Positions 38,106 to 49,223 of a stretch of 64,000 bases of DNA are shown here, in pieces. Position 1 is the first letter of the stretch, and each line of letters begins with the position of its first letter. Origin of the DNA: Tanytarsus gracilentus (Eukaryota > Arthropoda > Insecta > Diptera > Chironomidae); NCBI GenBank assembly GCA_038502055.1, contig JAXRKN010000039.1, forward strand, positions 5,295,817 through 5,359,816. Reading direction: 5' to 3'. The notes under the pieces were generated by a model, which was not told the origin of the DNA, did no database searches, and saw only the letters and a list, made by a program, of their open reading frames with translations. Made by a program: the position numbers and the translations under genes.

Positions 38106-41100
38106 TCATAAAAATGAATTGGATGTTTCATTTGATGATTTACTTGTATTATTGAGGACACTTATAATTTCCTCTAGCGACGACTTTTTCAGCATCTCTT
38201 GGAGGCTCGGTGTCATTGATGCTATCAGGTCACGCAATTTATCATTTACGATTTCAATTGAGATGTAATTCAATTTTTGGTTGCCTTCAGTGCTCATGAG
38301 AAGAAGGACATACGAGTACAAATCAATTACATCCTTCTCGAGCGAGTCAATTTCCTTCGTTGTCTCATCCATCATTGTGACGTCTCCATCTATTTCTTTC
38401 TTATTTTCCTTTTCTTGCTTTTCAACTTCGTTCATAAATGGAAGAACTGAATCGTCTTCAACCTTTAAAATTAATTCATCAGCTCTGTCGAGCATCGAAG
38501 ATGGAAATCGCAAGGAGCGTGCGAGAGCAAGTCCATAATTTTGCACTGGTGATGCACCCGATTGAATTCGATATTTGAATTCAAGTCTGACTTTTTCGTC
38601 AACGACAAATTGCTTAACACTCATGTGGAGGCTAAAATTTAATATAAAAAATTCTATATAATAATTAACAATAATATTTTCCATACTTGACCGCATTGCT
38701 GTATTTATCGGTGATTTTTGTCATCTCGCTAAAATGGGTGGTGAGAAAGATGAAGGGTCGTGCAATGTTCTTAAGCTTAATTGAAGCTCCTTTAATAGTC
38801 AACGAGCTTGTCGTATTCTGTCGATTTGTTGTGATGTTGTTGTCGTCTGCCTCGCCCTCTTCATCATTTTGCGATGTGCCATGAACACTTTCTTCGTCAT
38901 CCGTTCTGAGTGCTTTGAAATAAGCGTCATGTGATACGCCAACAAAATTCAAAAGCTTCTCGCAAAATGCATAGCATAAAACTTCTCCCTCCTGTGGATC
39001 GGTGCTTCGACAAAGTTCATCAATCAGCTTGAAAAGATTAATTTTATAATTATTAGATAACAATATTAATTAGGATTATTGTAATCAATTACCACGAGAC
39101 TGTTTGGTGTCAAGTTACTATAGATGTATTCCATATCGCGCAGTTCGACGGTGAAACTTGATGCATTTTGCTCAATATTGTCGGAAAAGCCTAAGCGCGA
39201 AAAAATTTTGTCACTCATTCGGAGTGTTGCAATTTTAGCTGGCACAAAGCATCCAATTTGTGCCATGACTTGAATGACTGCTATCATTTTAATGTAGATC
39301 GTTTTTCCGCTCATATTTGGTCCGGTTATTAGGTAGAAATTGTACTGTGGCGTTGCGATAACATTATTGCAAACAGCATCACCCTTATTCTGTGAAATGT
39401 TGAGCATTGGATGAAATGCATCTTCGAGTTTCAAAACGCGACTAAATGTTGGACAGCAAAATCCCTCAGTGCTTGAAATTTCCGCCAGCGATTGAACAAT
39501 ATCGAACTCAATAATGACACTTACTAGATAATAGATAAAGTCGATTTCCTTTGCAATTGTGAGAAGCTTATCGCATAAAATTGAATTGCTTATGCGTATG
39601 ATGTCCTTTGAAATCAATTGAATAGTTTCATTCATTGTTATCAGATCCGGAGTTGTTAGATAAATATTTTGACCTTTGCGATAAATCTGTTCTAATGGAG
39701 CAGTTACGTTGGCATTGTCAGGATTTTTTCCTACCAAATGATATCCGAGTTTTGCCGTGTGAATCATTTTAAGGGAAATTAAGCAGCTCTCTCGGATGTC
39801 ATCGACATAATTGTTAATTTTCTCAACAGTTTCGGCGTATAGTTTACGCAAAAAATCAATTGTATTATCAACGCCTGCCTTTACAGTGTACAAATAGAGA
39901 AGAAACTTCTTTGCCATTCGACTCTCGTGAATATTGGGTTGAATTACATTATCTATTTGTTCGATAATGTCGTTGAAAATTGTCGACGAGAGGAGCTGTC
40001 GTGATGTCTCGAATGCCGGATTTAAGACATTTGCAACAACTTCAGCAAGTGGTTTCACAGACTCTAAGCTATTTTTAAGTAAGAGAGCCATATCGATGTT
40101 GGTTTGAAGTGCTTTCTCAGGATCATTTGATGGTGCGACACATGATATTTTTAAGAGAGACTCAACATTGCGGAAGTTTTGTAAATTTTCCCTCATGCTC
40201 GCACGAAAATCTTCATTTTCTATCAGAAATTTAATTTGATCTTGACGCTTGAGAATAAAATCAATGTCGCAACTGGGCTCGAGGATATTTACTCGGAGGT
40301 GTCGTTGACCGATGCGAGTTTCGCACTTATTCAGCATAGCGTAAAGTGAGAATTTTTTCGCTGCTGTCGCTTCAACATTGAGACTATAGAGCAGTTCTAA
40401 ACGCATCGATGTTTGACTGTCAATCATCATACCGCCTTTCGTTTGATAGTCGATCTTGAGGCAATTTTGTGCAAATGTCATGAGAGTAATATTTTTCAAA
40501 TAACTCAACAGTGCGGATGCCGATGAGAGACAGTAGTACTTTCGAGCAATTATTTGAATAATGTTGAGTGACTTTCGGCTGCAGAGATTTGAAATTTGCT
40601 CGAGACCAGCTTTGTCATTGAAATGCCGTCGCTGCACAGGGACAATTGTGATTGTCGTTAGATTTTCTCGAATAACTTCAATTAATTTCGGAAGGGGATT
40701 TTGTTCGCAAAACGTGTCGGGTACGAGAATTTTGGATGGATTTAAAATTTGTATTTTATTGAGTGTGTCCGTGTAGTGCACTCCATCGCTCAATTGACTT
40801 AGGATCAATATTGGAGCATTAATATCGATTGCCGCAATACCGACTTCACCTCGAGCCTGTCCTCTTCCTTCAGTCAGCGCAAGAACTAAATTGCTGATTG
40901 CTGTTGATGTGTTGTTGGATGTTGATGCATTTAATTCGCTATAATTTAATAATATAGATATATTTTATCACAAAATTAGTAAACTTACTGCATTAATGGC
41001 CGATTAATGACCATATCTACACTCTCATTTTCCTCGCGAAGTTGAAAATTTAATGGTTGTTTAAATTCTAGAAAAATTAAACATTTTAAAGTGTTTATGA

Positions 41101-41168
41101 TGTTGAGTTCATTAACACTTACCTCTTTTACGTATTCCACCCCTTTTCTGATTTCGAACGACATTCAT
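38106..41168 (-). CDS. Msh4: MutS homologue 4 (meiotic crossover factor)
   Basis: Five exons (41123..41168, 40989..41067, 39093..40938, 38687..39027, 38106..38631) read through for 945 residues. MutS domains II-V are recognisable: GEVGIAAIDINAP near the start, the lever/clamp region, then the ATPase at about residue 570 onward with Walker A TGPNMSGKT and Walker B SLVLIDEL split by an intron, and the H-loop FLTTHFSEMT. The mismatch-binding domain I is absent, as in MSH4/MSH5, and the ATPase fits MSH4. Known role: with MSH5 it stabilises Holliday-junction intermediates to promote meiotic crossovers. Oddities: DELCRST replaces the near-invariant DELGRGT; about 45 acidic/polar residues are inserted between Walker B and the H-loop; the C-terminus is acidic and long. 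Confidence 0.9.
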
Positions 41169-41335
41169 TCTTGAATTAATTAAAATTATTGTTTTTTAAA
41201 TTTAATATTTATTTTTTAGCTTTCTTTTACGCATAGCTTTTGCCCCTTCAAAAAAATTTGAATATAACGGCTACTTTTTTGTTTACAAATCAAAGTAATT
41301 TCTTAAAATTCTTAAAACATTTTCTCTGGCTTAAG
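41169..41335. promoter_or_regulatory. Divergent promoter, Msh4 and the 41336 gene
   Basis: Only 167 bp separate the two divergent start codons, so both transcripts must start within it. No TATA box stands out. Confidence 0.6.
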
Positions 41336-41857
41336 ATGGACACTCCAAAGAGCACAGGAGAACTTTCTCGATACGGAAGAAAGCGTAAATTGACCAACGC
41401 TTACAAGGCTCTTGTATCAGACGAAAATAATTTCGATGAAACCTTTTCAACACCGCTTCCACTTCCAATTAATAGTAACTTAAAGAGAACAACGCGCAAG
41501 CGCATGGCAGAAGCAGCTGCTTCTTCAAGCTCATTGAATTTGGATACTGAGACACCGAAAACTCACATCCCGAAGCAACGGAAGCCAGCACGTAAAAAAA
41601 AAATATGTGCGAAGCGTGCGAAGAAACCAAAAGTTCGGCCCTTGACACAAGTCATGGACGAAATGCATATATCTGAAGATGAAAACGATGAGTTTATCTC
41701 TGAACAGTTGCTGAAGATTTCAATGAATGAGCCACCGGAATTGCCTCTTTTTGAGCTAGAAGACATCATAGATCCAGATAACTTTCGACCAGCTGAGAAA
41801 CTCGAAAAGATCAAGTTCAAAGTTCCAGTTCTTAAGCTCCCTGAAGATTCCGACTAA
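41336..41857 (+). CDS. Small basic/acidic nuclear-type protein, unknown
   Basis: Single-exon ORF of 173 residues from the first ATG in frame, followed closely by AATAAA at about 41886. I do not recognise the family. N-terminus: ELSRYGRKRKLTNAYKAL; then a strongly basic middle (RTTRKRMAEAAA, KQRKPARKKKICAKRAKKPK) that could be a nuclear localisation signal or DNA/RNA contact; then an acidic C-terminal half (MDEMHISEDENDEFISEQLL, ELPLFELEDIIDP). No helix-rich domain, zinc site or membrane segment is visible. It shares a short promoter with Msh4. Predicted nuclear, otherwise unassigned. Confidence 0.7.
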   Translation: MDTPKSTGELSRYGRKRKLTNAYKALVSDENNFDETFSTPLPLPINSNLKRTTRKRMAEAAASSSSLNLDTETPKTHIPKQRKPARKKKICAKRAKKPKVRPLTQVMDEMHISEDENDEFISEQLLKISMNEPPELPLFELEDIIDPDNFRPAEKLEKIKFKVPVLKLPEDSD

Positions 41858-41970
41858 AATTATATCGAATCCTACCAATAATTACAATAAAAATTATTAT
41901 CAGGTATACACATGAGAAATTTATTTTTTTATTTTTTAACTTTTAGAAATTTTCTTAACGATTACACAGC

Positions 41971-42445
41971 TTAATATTGTAAACTTCTTTTGGTTCCAAT
42001 GTCCTCTAGAATTTGTCGCAATTCCTCATCCTCAAATCTTCCCTCGAGCGATGGAATTAGGGCTTTTGCTTCCTCAGGTGCTTCAGGACAGAGATTTCCA
42101 AGGGCTGCGAGCTCAAATTTGTGAAGTTTTTTCGATGCCAAAAGTCCTCTTACAGCGCTTATTGTTTCTTTATTCTTAAACTTCCTGAAATTTTCGGTAT
42201 AATTGTATGTTTTGAGAAAAACCTCACTGAACTCCTGTTCCTCTTCACTCGATTCATTTTGTTTTTTTCTGTGTTCCAAAAGCATATGCACTTCGCTAAT
42301 TAGGAGAGTTTCGGCATTTTCAAATTCTAAAAATGAATTTTATTAAAAATATTTAATTAACTTAAAAAGCGCATTAAACACCTTTTGGGAAGAGCAAATC
42401 AGCGGCATCTTCTTCAACGGTTTCGACTGGATTGAGATTTGACAT
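41971..42445 (-). CDS. Rpb4: RNA polymerase II subunit RPB4
   Basis: Two exons (42382..42445 and 41971..42326) give 139 residues, the normal RPB4 length. Features: acidic N-terminus, DAADLLFPKEFENAETLLIS, then LLEHRKKQNE, the HRDC-like helical part FLKTYNYTENFRKFKNKETI, LHKFELAALGNLCPEAPEEA, and the C-terminal IPSLEGRFEDEELRQILEDI. RPB4 pairs with RPB7 to form the Pol II stalk that acts in initiation and mRNA handling. It is divergent to Paf1, which encodes another Pol II elongation factor. Confidence 0.95.
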
Positions 42446-42675
42446 TTTTGTGCTTTACTTGTTGTGTTTTCCGGGTGAAATTAATTAATGAAAATGTTTA
42501 AGTGGCGCGTTTGTTTACTTACAAACCGCCTGGTGGCAAATATTGGAACTAAAAAGTTGCGAGGGGTTTGTCACAAAGTTCTTGTTTACTTTTCATAAAA
42601 TTCAACAAAAGTCGACGAAAAATTTAGTTTAATCGAAGTTAATTAAGTTTAACTTAGCCGGAAAGGAGTGTAAAA
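42446..42675. promoter_or_regulatory. Divergent promoter, Rpb4 and Paf1
   Basis: The two start codons are 230 bp apart in divergent orientation. The segment is less AT-rich than the flanks (for example GGCGCGTTTG and CCGCCTGGTGG at about 42510-42535). A shared promoter for two Pol II machinery genes is inferred. Confidence 0.6.
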
Positions 42676-44554
42676 ATGCCACCAATACCCACAATTCAAA
42701 ATGGGAATGAAAGTGAGCGACCAGTAAGGCCGCAAGATCGAAAGTAAGTAAATTATCAAATCTCAAATTAAAATGCTTTCTGGATGTTTTTCTAAAAGTT
42801 AATTAATTGATGTTAAATTAAACTAACTTCATCACATTAATTTCAGATCCGATATAATTTGTCGCGTTAAATACAGCAACACGCTTCCTGACATCCCATT
42901 TGATCTCAAATTTCTTACGGTTCCATTCGACTCGGATCGCTTCACAAAATATAATCCAACCACTCTCGAGCGAAATTATAAGTTCGAAGTGCTCACTGAA
43001 CATGACTTGGGTGTCACAATTGACCTGATCAATCGAGACTTATATCAACCCGATCGAAATGCAATGCACCTTGATCCAGCCGACGAGAAATTATTGGAAG
43101 AGGACACGCATACACCACAAGACACAACAAGATCCCGCCATCATGCAAAGAGTGTGTCGTGGTTGCGTAAATCTGAGTACATTTCAACTGAACAAACTCG
43201 CTTCCAGCCTCAAAACATGGAGAAAGCTGAAGCGAAGGTCGGTTACAATGTCAAGAATGCGTTGCGTGAAGAGACTCTCTATATGGATCGTGATCAACAA
43301 ATTACATCCATTGAAGCGACATTCACCGAGAGTAAAATTGAAGTCACTCAACATTATTGCAAGCCCAATGTCACACCTGTTGAAATCTTTCCAATTTATC
43401 CCGACTTTAAGAATTGGAAGTTTCCCTTCGCACAAGTTATGTTCGATGCCGATCCATCGCCTAGTGGGAAGAGTTTGCCTAATCAAATGGAAGAGATGTC
43501 TCAAGCTATGATTCGTGGTGTCATGGATGAGTCAGGCGAACAATTCGTCGCTTACTTCCTTCCCACGGACGATACACTCGAAAAGCGTCGAACTGATTTC
43601 TCGATGGAGCGACCATACGAGGATGAAACTGAATATGAATATAAGATGGCACGAGAATATAACTGGAATGTCAAGTCGAAACTCTCGAAGGGGTACGAAG
43701 AAAATTATTTCTTGATCATTCGTGAAGACGGTGTGTTCTATAATGAGCTCGAGACTAGAGTCCGACTCAGTAAGAGAAGACAAAAGACAGGCGCTCCGCC
43801 GAGTAACACTAAGCTTGTTGTGCGTCATAGACCACTCAATGCAGCCGAACATAAAATGCAAGTAATGAGAGAACGTCAATTGGAGCCGGCAGGTGAAGAC
43901 GAGGAAGCAAGCGCTGATGAGGGTAAATAAATTATTTGAAAATCTATTTTGAATTTATTTTAAATCTATTTTAGACGAAGAGTTAGCCGATGAGAAAGCA
44001 AGTGATGAGCCCATGGATACGAAAACGGCTGAAGATAATAGTGACAAAAAGCGTTTGTCTAAATCTCGTTCGGCATCGAGGTAAGTTCAAACAGTTTTTT
44101 TTATAAAAGTTTTCTGTTTTTAAACATTTATTTTCTAGATCAAAGTCGCGCAGTCATTCGAGAAGCCGAAGTCGAAGCAAGAGTGGCAGTGGTTCAGAAC
44201 GTCACTCGGGATCACGCTCGCGCAGTGGAAGTCACAGTTCGAGTGATAACAGTGAGAAAAATGACAAAAAGCGTACGTCAAAGTCTCGTTCGCCATCGAG
44301 GTAAATTAATGCTTAAATTATTTAAATTCTTTAATTTATAAATCATTTTTAGATCAAAATCACGTAGTCATTCGAGAAGTAAAAGTCGAAGCAAGAGTGG
44401 AAGTGGTTCAGAGCGTCATTCGAGGTCAAGATCGCGCAGTGGAAGTCACAGTTCGAGCGGAAAGAGTCGTAGTCGTTCTCCTCATTCAAATAGAAGTGGC
44501 ACTGGCAGCCGTTCAGGAAGTCACAGTTCAGCTTCAGGATCAGGTTCTGATTAA
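42676..44554 (+). CDS. Paf1: RNA polymerase II-associated factor 1 (PAF1 complex)
   Basis: Five exons (42676..42743, 42847..43922, 43975..44080, 44139..44300, 44353..44554) give 537 residues. The PAF1 core covers about residues 20-360: KSDIICRVKYSNTLPDIPFD, LTVPFDSDRFTKYNPTTLER, SWLRKSEYISTEQTRF, IYPDFKNWKFPFAQVMFDAD, YKMAREYNWNVKSK. Known role: scaffold of the PAF1 complex (Paf1, Leo1, Ctr9, Cdc73, Rtf1) that travels with elongating Pol II and supports H2B ubiquitination; Drosophila name antimeros. After an acidic segment the C-terminus is a Ser/Arg/Gly repeat region encoded by exons 3-5. Exon 4 and exon 5 are near-duplicates including their splice boundaries. Confidence 0.93.
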
Positions 44555-44826
44555 ATCGTAAAAATAAAATTGAATTGATGAATAAAAAAATTTCCTCAAA
44601 AAAAATTCCTAACGTAACGTTTATTTTTGAATGTTTTCGCTTCAACAGAATTTTTCGCATCACTTTTTGTTGTTTTTTAGAAAATTAAGAAATCAAACTT
44701 AAAATTGTGAAAATTAAAGAAAAACAGAAAGATAAATACCTTAACTAAGTTCAATCATCAAGACTACATCCTCACTCATAGCAACAAACAATTATTTATC
44801 AGAAAATAGTTCAATTATCTATTTAA

Positions 44827-47781
44827 ATGAGTGAAATGGATGTTTCTGAAGATTTTAGTGTCTTAGACACAACAAAGTGGACTCCATCACCTCGACAGCT
44901 CATATCATGCGTAATATGTGATCAGAAGTTCACCAATAAGGTAATTTGTGAAGGAAATGTATAAAGTTAAAAAAACTAATTGCGAAATTTTGAATACACT
45001 TCCAGTTGAAGGTTGTCATTCATTGGTGCATAAATCATAACTATAAGCTCTGCAGTTTGTGTCCAAATTATGCTTTCAAGTATGACAGTGATCGAATCCA
45101 GCACGAGCAAATGCACTTACCCATCGGATGTTCTTCTTGTGAACAAGAATTTACGAAATACTGTCATCAAACAATCTCTGAACACTACAAACAATCTCAT
45201 CACAGTTTCCTCTGTAACTTCTGTTCGGGTGTCATTCAACCGTTCTCAAAATATGCTGAACACGTGGAAAAGAAGCACAACACATTAAGTTATAGTGGAT
45301 TGCTTGCCAACGGAGATAAAATTTATGAACTAGTCGGTGATGAGAAGGAACTTTATTTTAATTGCTTCATGTGTGATAAAAGAAAGCATACGAGTCTCCT
45401 CTTTGGTCATTACATTTTTTACCATAACTTATCAATTCACACGATCAAGAAATACCTCGACATGACACCCCAATTGAAAGTCAGTGGATCAGTGCTTAAT
45501 AGCGATGGAGTGCCTGAAATTGAAGACTCGGCTGGTGGAGAGTGTAAGGAGAAATGTAATGTTTGCGAAAATCCATTAGAGGATGAAGACTTTCTTCAAG
45601 CGAAAGAACTACATGGGATTTTTTGTCAAGGCTACGTTGCTTGCACACAATCAGACTGCAATCGAATGTTTAAAAATGGGAACGCTCTTACTCAACATCT
45701 CGAAAATGAGCATGAAACGACAAGCTGTAAATTTGGATGCGAATCTGATTTATATCCTCAAGAAATTAATGATCATCTTCAAAATTTTCACGATATAATT
45801 GAGTGCTTCCTTTGCAACATTGTTAATAGTTCTGGACAATTTAAAAATCACTTGAGAGATCAGCATAGCGTGAATTTGATGACATATGAAAAAGCCATGA
45901 GCAAAGCGAAGTCAAAGCTATACCATCTTGAGAAAGACAATCAGGTCTTGTGTAACTTTTGCGATCAAAATCTAACGGATGAAATTAAAGAATTTTCATT
46001 CATCAATCACTATAAAGAGCAACACGAGATTACAATGACTGCAATCCTTAGAAATCTCGATAAAAATCCAATAATTGATGTCATTCTAAGTGATAAACAA
46101 TTGAGAGATACAGACATGCTTAAGCACTTTGCTATTGTAAAACAATTTGATAAATTAGTTGAGTCTGACTTTGATGCTAGTCAAGTATCGTGCATTGGTG
46201 TTGAACATATGGAACAAAAGCCCCTGGTAGTGATTGACAACGATTCTCAACATATTTGCGAATTTTGTAATAAGCCATTTGAGGTCGCCTGCCGATTGTA
46301 TGAGCACTTGACTGCAATGCACGGTTTTAGACTTCTAAATCTCAATGATTGCGATAAATGTCACTCAAAGTGGCAAGGTGGCGAAACAAGTGACGAGGAC
46401 AATAAGGATTTCAATCTCTCGCTCGTGTGTCCATTGGATGAGTCCTTCCACGTGACAAAAATCAACTTTAAGAATCACATGCAAGCAGAGCATCTCGATG
46501 AATCTTTAACAAACGACAAAATCATCTATAAGTGTCTCGTTTGCAGCTTCACCTACAGAAATATGGATGAAATTCGTGATCATTTCAACAAGAATCATCC
46601 GGATGTAAAAATGAATTATTGCAAGATCTGTCGTTTTAAGTTGGTGAATAATGATGCCGATCATTTTACGAAAAATCATGCGAGTGCTGTGAAAAAGAGC
46701 GAAAAGCTTTGTTGTAAAATTTGTAAAAAGGAATTCAGTAAGCCGACAACGGCCAAAAGTCATTTCGAAAAAATTCACCATCAATCGGAGCCTGGAAAGA
46801 AGAAACAAGGCAATTACAAGTGTCAATTTTCCCTCTGTACTCTGTCCTTCGAGAGCAAAGAAGATCGAAGAATGCACATGCTATTCGCACATCCCAACGA
46901 AAAAATCTTCGCATGCAAGCAATGTGAGCTCAAATTCAATACCAAAAGCAGTCTCTCTAGCCATGCAGTTATCCATAAGAATATCACCTATACTTGCGAA
47001 TTTTGTCAGAAAAATTTTCAACGAAGAGACAGCTACAAAGAGCACCTGTTGATTCATTCGGATGTTCGATTGAAATGCTCGTTCTGTGAAAAAGTTTTCG
47101 TACAACGAAGTAATTTGGTGCGTCACGAGAGAATTCATTTGCAAGAGAAGCCTTATAAGTGCAGCTATTGTGAGAAAACGTTCAGCGATAAAGGAGCCTG
47201 TACGTCCCACGAAAAAGTACACACGCGCGAGGAGGCTTCGAACTGTGAAGTGTGCGGCAAACACTTTGCTAGAAAGCAAAAACTAAAGTATCATATGAGA
47301 CTGCACACATTAGAAAATGTTCTCACGTGTGAATGTGGCAAAATTTTCCCCGAATCTTACTCTTTTCGAAAGCATCGCGAGACTCACGAAAAAGAATCAC
47401 GTTCCGATAAGGTAATAAACTTTTAAGTGCTATTGTTTCATTAATCTTATCGGTCAATTTTACTCATATTAGTGCAACGTGTGTGATAAAATTTTCAAGA
47501 CAAAGAAAGCGTTTGAAAAGCACATGGAGTCGCACCAAGGCGAGGATGACTCAATGATCCAAACGAGAATAACTTGCACACTTTGTAACGTAAAAGATTT
47601 TACGCAGCAAACTATTAAGGTAGGTTTAAAATGACTTATTTTACAGTGGACTAAGAATTCCTTTTTGTAGAATCATCTCATGGTTGCTCATCAAGTAGAC
47701 GCAAGCAATTGGGAGAGGTTTATCAATGAAGTTGAATTCGAGATGGATGTCGAAGAGCCACAGGCCATTTTGCCCAATTAA
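44827..47781 (+). CDS. Multi-C2H2 zinc-finger protein, 925 aa
   Basis: Exons 44827..44940, 45006..47411, 47473..47619 and 47671..47781. The N-terminal ~600 residues hold widely spaced, irregular Cys/His pairs (for example CVICDQKF, CSLCPNYAF, CNVCENPLED, CEFCNKPFEVACRLYEHLTA), suggesting degenerate fingers. A compact array near the C-terminus has about eight fingers: FACKQCELKFNTKSSLSSHA, YTCEFCQKNFQRRDSYKEHL, LKCSFCEKVFVQRSNLVRHE, YKCSYCEKTFSDKGACTSHE, NCEVCGKHFARKQKLKYHM and others, with short linkers such as QEKPYK. One finger reads LTCECGKIF with C-x-C spacing, which is unusual. No ZAD, BTB or KRAB domain. Likely a sequence-specific nuclear DNA-binding protein; no clear orthologue recognised. 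The 3' end is 83 bp from the convergent CDIN1 stop. Confidence 0.85.
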
Positions 47782-47864
47782 GTTCATTTTTAAGAAAATA
47801 TATTTAATTTATTTGAATCCTTCATTGTCTGAATTATATAAAAATTACAAAAAAAATCTTTTCG

Positions 47865-48739
47865 CTATTTTTTAAATGTCAATATTTCAAAATCATTCGT
47901 GGATGGAAAATCATCGAGAACTATGATAACGTTAGACTTGGTCGTTGCTAAAATCGCTTCGTGAAAGCCAAACCAGTAAATAACAATCCCCGACCCGAAT
48001 CGATTTGTATAACTTGACAGTTGGTCTTTTAAATATCTCGAATGGGATTCAGGATCTCCAAATGAGGCTTTACTCTCGATCCAGCTGATCACGTTCCCTT
48101 TATAGAGACATTGTATTGCAAGCAGGAGGTCTGGTGTTTTGTCAAATCCATCACGTCTTAAATCACCTTCGTCATAGAAGGTCAGTCCTGCGTCTCGAGC
48201 CAAATTTTTCAGCTTCACCTCATACTCCTCTCCAATTGTATATCTAAGCATGTCAATAATCGGTCCATCTTGAATGTCGTTGAAAATGCAAGTACTAAAA
48301 TTTTAATATAATCAATTTACTTAATTAAAAAGCAATAAATAAATACTTACAATACATTTGCGCTCAGTAGTGGATCTTTAATTATATCAGGATCTTTGAT
48401 AATTTCTTTTACTTCTGCTTTTGAAAATTTCTCATTAAGAATCATCCGACAAACGCAGAGTGGCGGAACTTTCATTTCTAGTGCCATCTCAACTATCGTC
48501 CATTCATTCTTTGCCCTTCTTTCATACTCTTTTAGTATCGTTAATGAATTTCTAGAGTTTTTCGAGTAAAATTCTTTAATCACATTTTGTCCGTGCTTCG
48601 AGACAATTGCTCGGAGAGTCGCTAGTGGATAATTCGAAAATTTCTGAACCAATTCCTTTTCGCACTCATTTGAAAGTCCATTGTGGTTCCGTAAAAATTC
48701 TATAATATTATTATAAGCGCTTTCACTAACAATAACCAT
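47865..48739 (-). CDS. CDIN1: CDAN1-interacting nuclease 1 (CDIN1/C15orf41 family)
   Basis: Exons 48351..48739 and 47865..48294 give 272 residues, near the human length of about 281. The ATG at 48739 is chosen because the frame upstream has only non-ATG codons. The N-terminal half is helical (YNNIIEFLRNHNGL, LATLRAIVSKHGQNVIKEFY, MALEMKVPPLCVCRMILNE), and the C-terminal half is a PD-(D/E)xK nuclease fold: GFDKTPDLLL (Asp185) and ISWIESKASFGD (Glu203, Lys205), then SGIVIYWFGF. All catalytic positions are kept. Known: human CDIN1 binds codanin-1 and is mutated in congenital dyserythropoietic anaemia type I; its substrate is unsettled. Divergent to TRAPPC8 and convergent with the zinc-finger gene. 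Confidence 0.9.
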
Positions 48740-49223
48740 TTCAATATTTTTATTTTTTTTCGTAAACAAACGAAATTTTTTGTTAATTTAAGCAGTCCAG
48801 CGCATTTATCAAATAGACGTATGACACACACTGAAAAATGTAAATGTAAAATGTTTTTTTAAAAAACTATTTAACTTTGAACGAGTTAAAAGAATTAATA
48901 AAATTCAATTTTTATCTCTATAACGGATTTTTTTTATGTACAAGTTTAAAAATCAGCTGGTTTGGGAGCAAATTGTCAGTTAGGTAATGAATTTCATAAT
49001 TTTTTTATAAAAAATATTTTTAAAGATATTTTAACTTTTAATTCATATAAAAATCAAATAATTACAGTAATAAATATAATTAATTAGTTTTACCTCTAAC
49101 AAACATCATCAAATTTCACACGTCACTTTAAAGTGACAAAACTCACACACAGCCCCTTAGTGCATTTCATTTTTATCAGAAAATTTTAAATTTTAGTAAA
49201 ATTTCTATTCGATAAAGGAAGTA
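48740..49223. promoter_or_regulatory. Divergent promoter region, CDIN1 and TRAPPC8
   Basis: 484 bp between divergent start codons; AT-rich, with no clear core element. It should hold both promoters. Confidence 0.5.

Noticed and set aside
43184..43879. Minus-strand frames of 106 and 115 codons
   Set aside because: Antisense shadows of the conserved Paf1 core exon.
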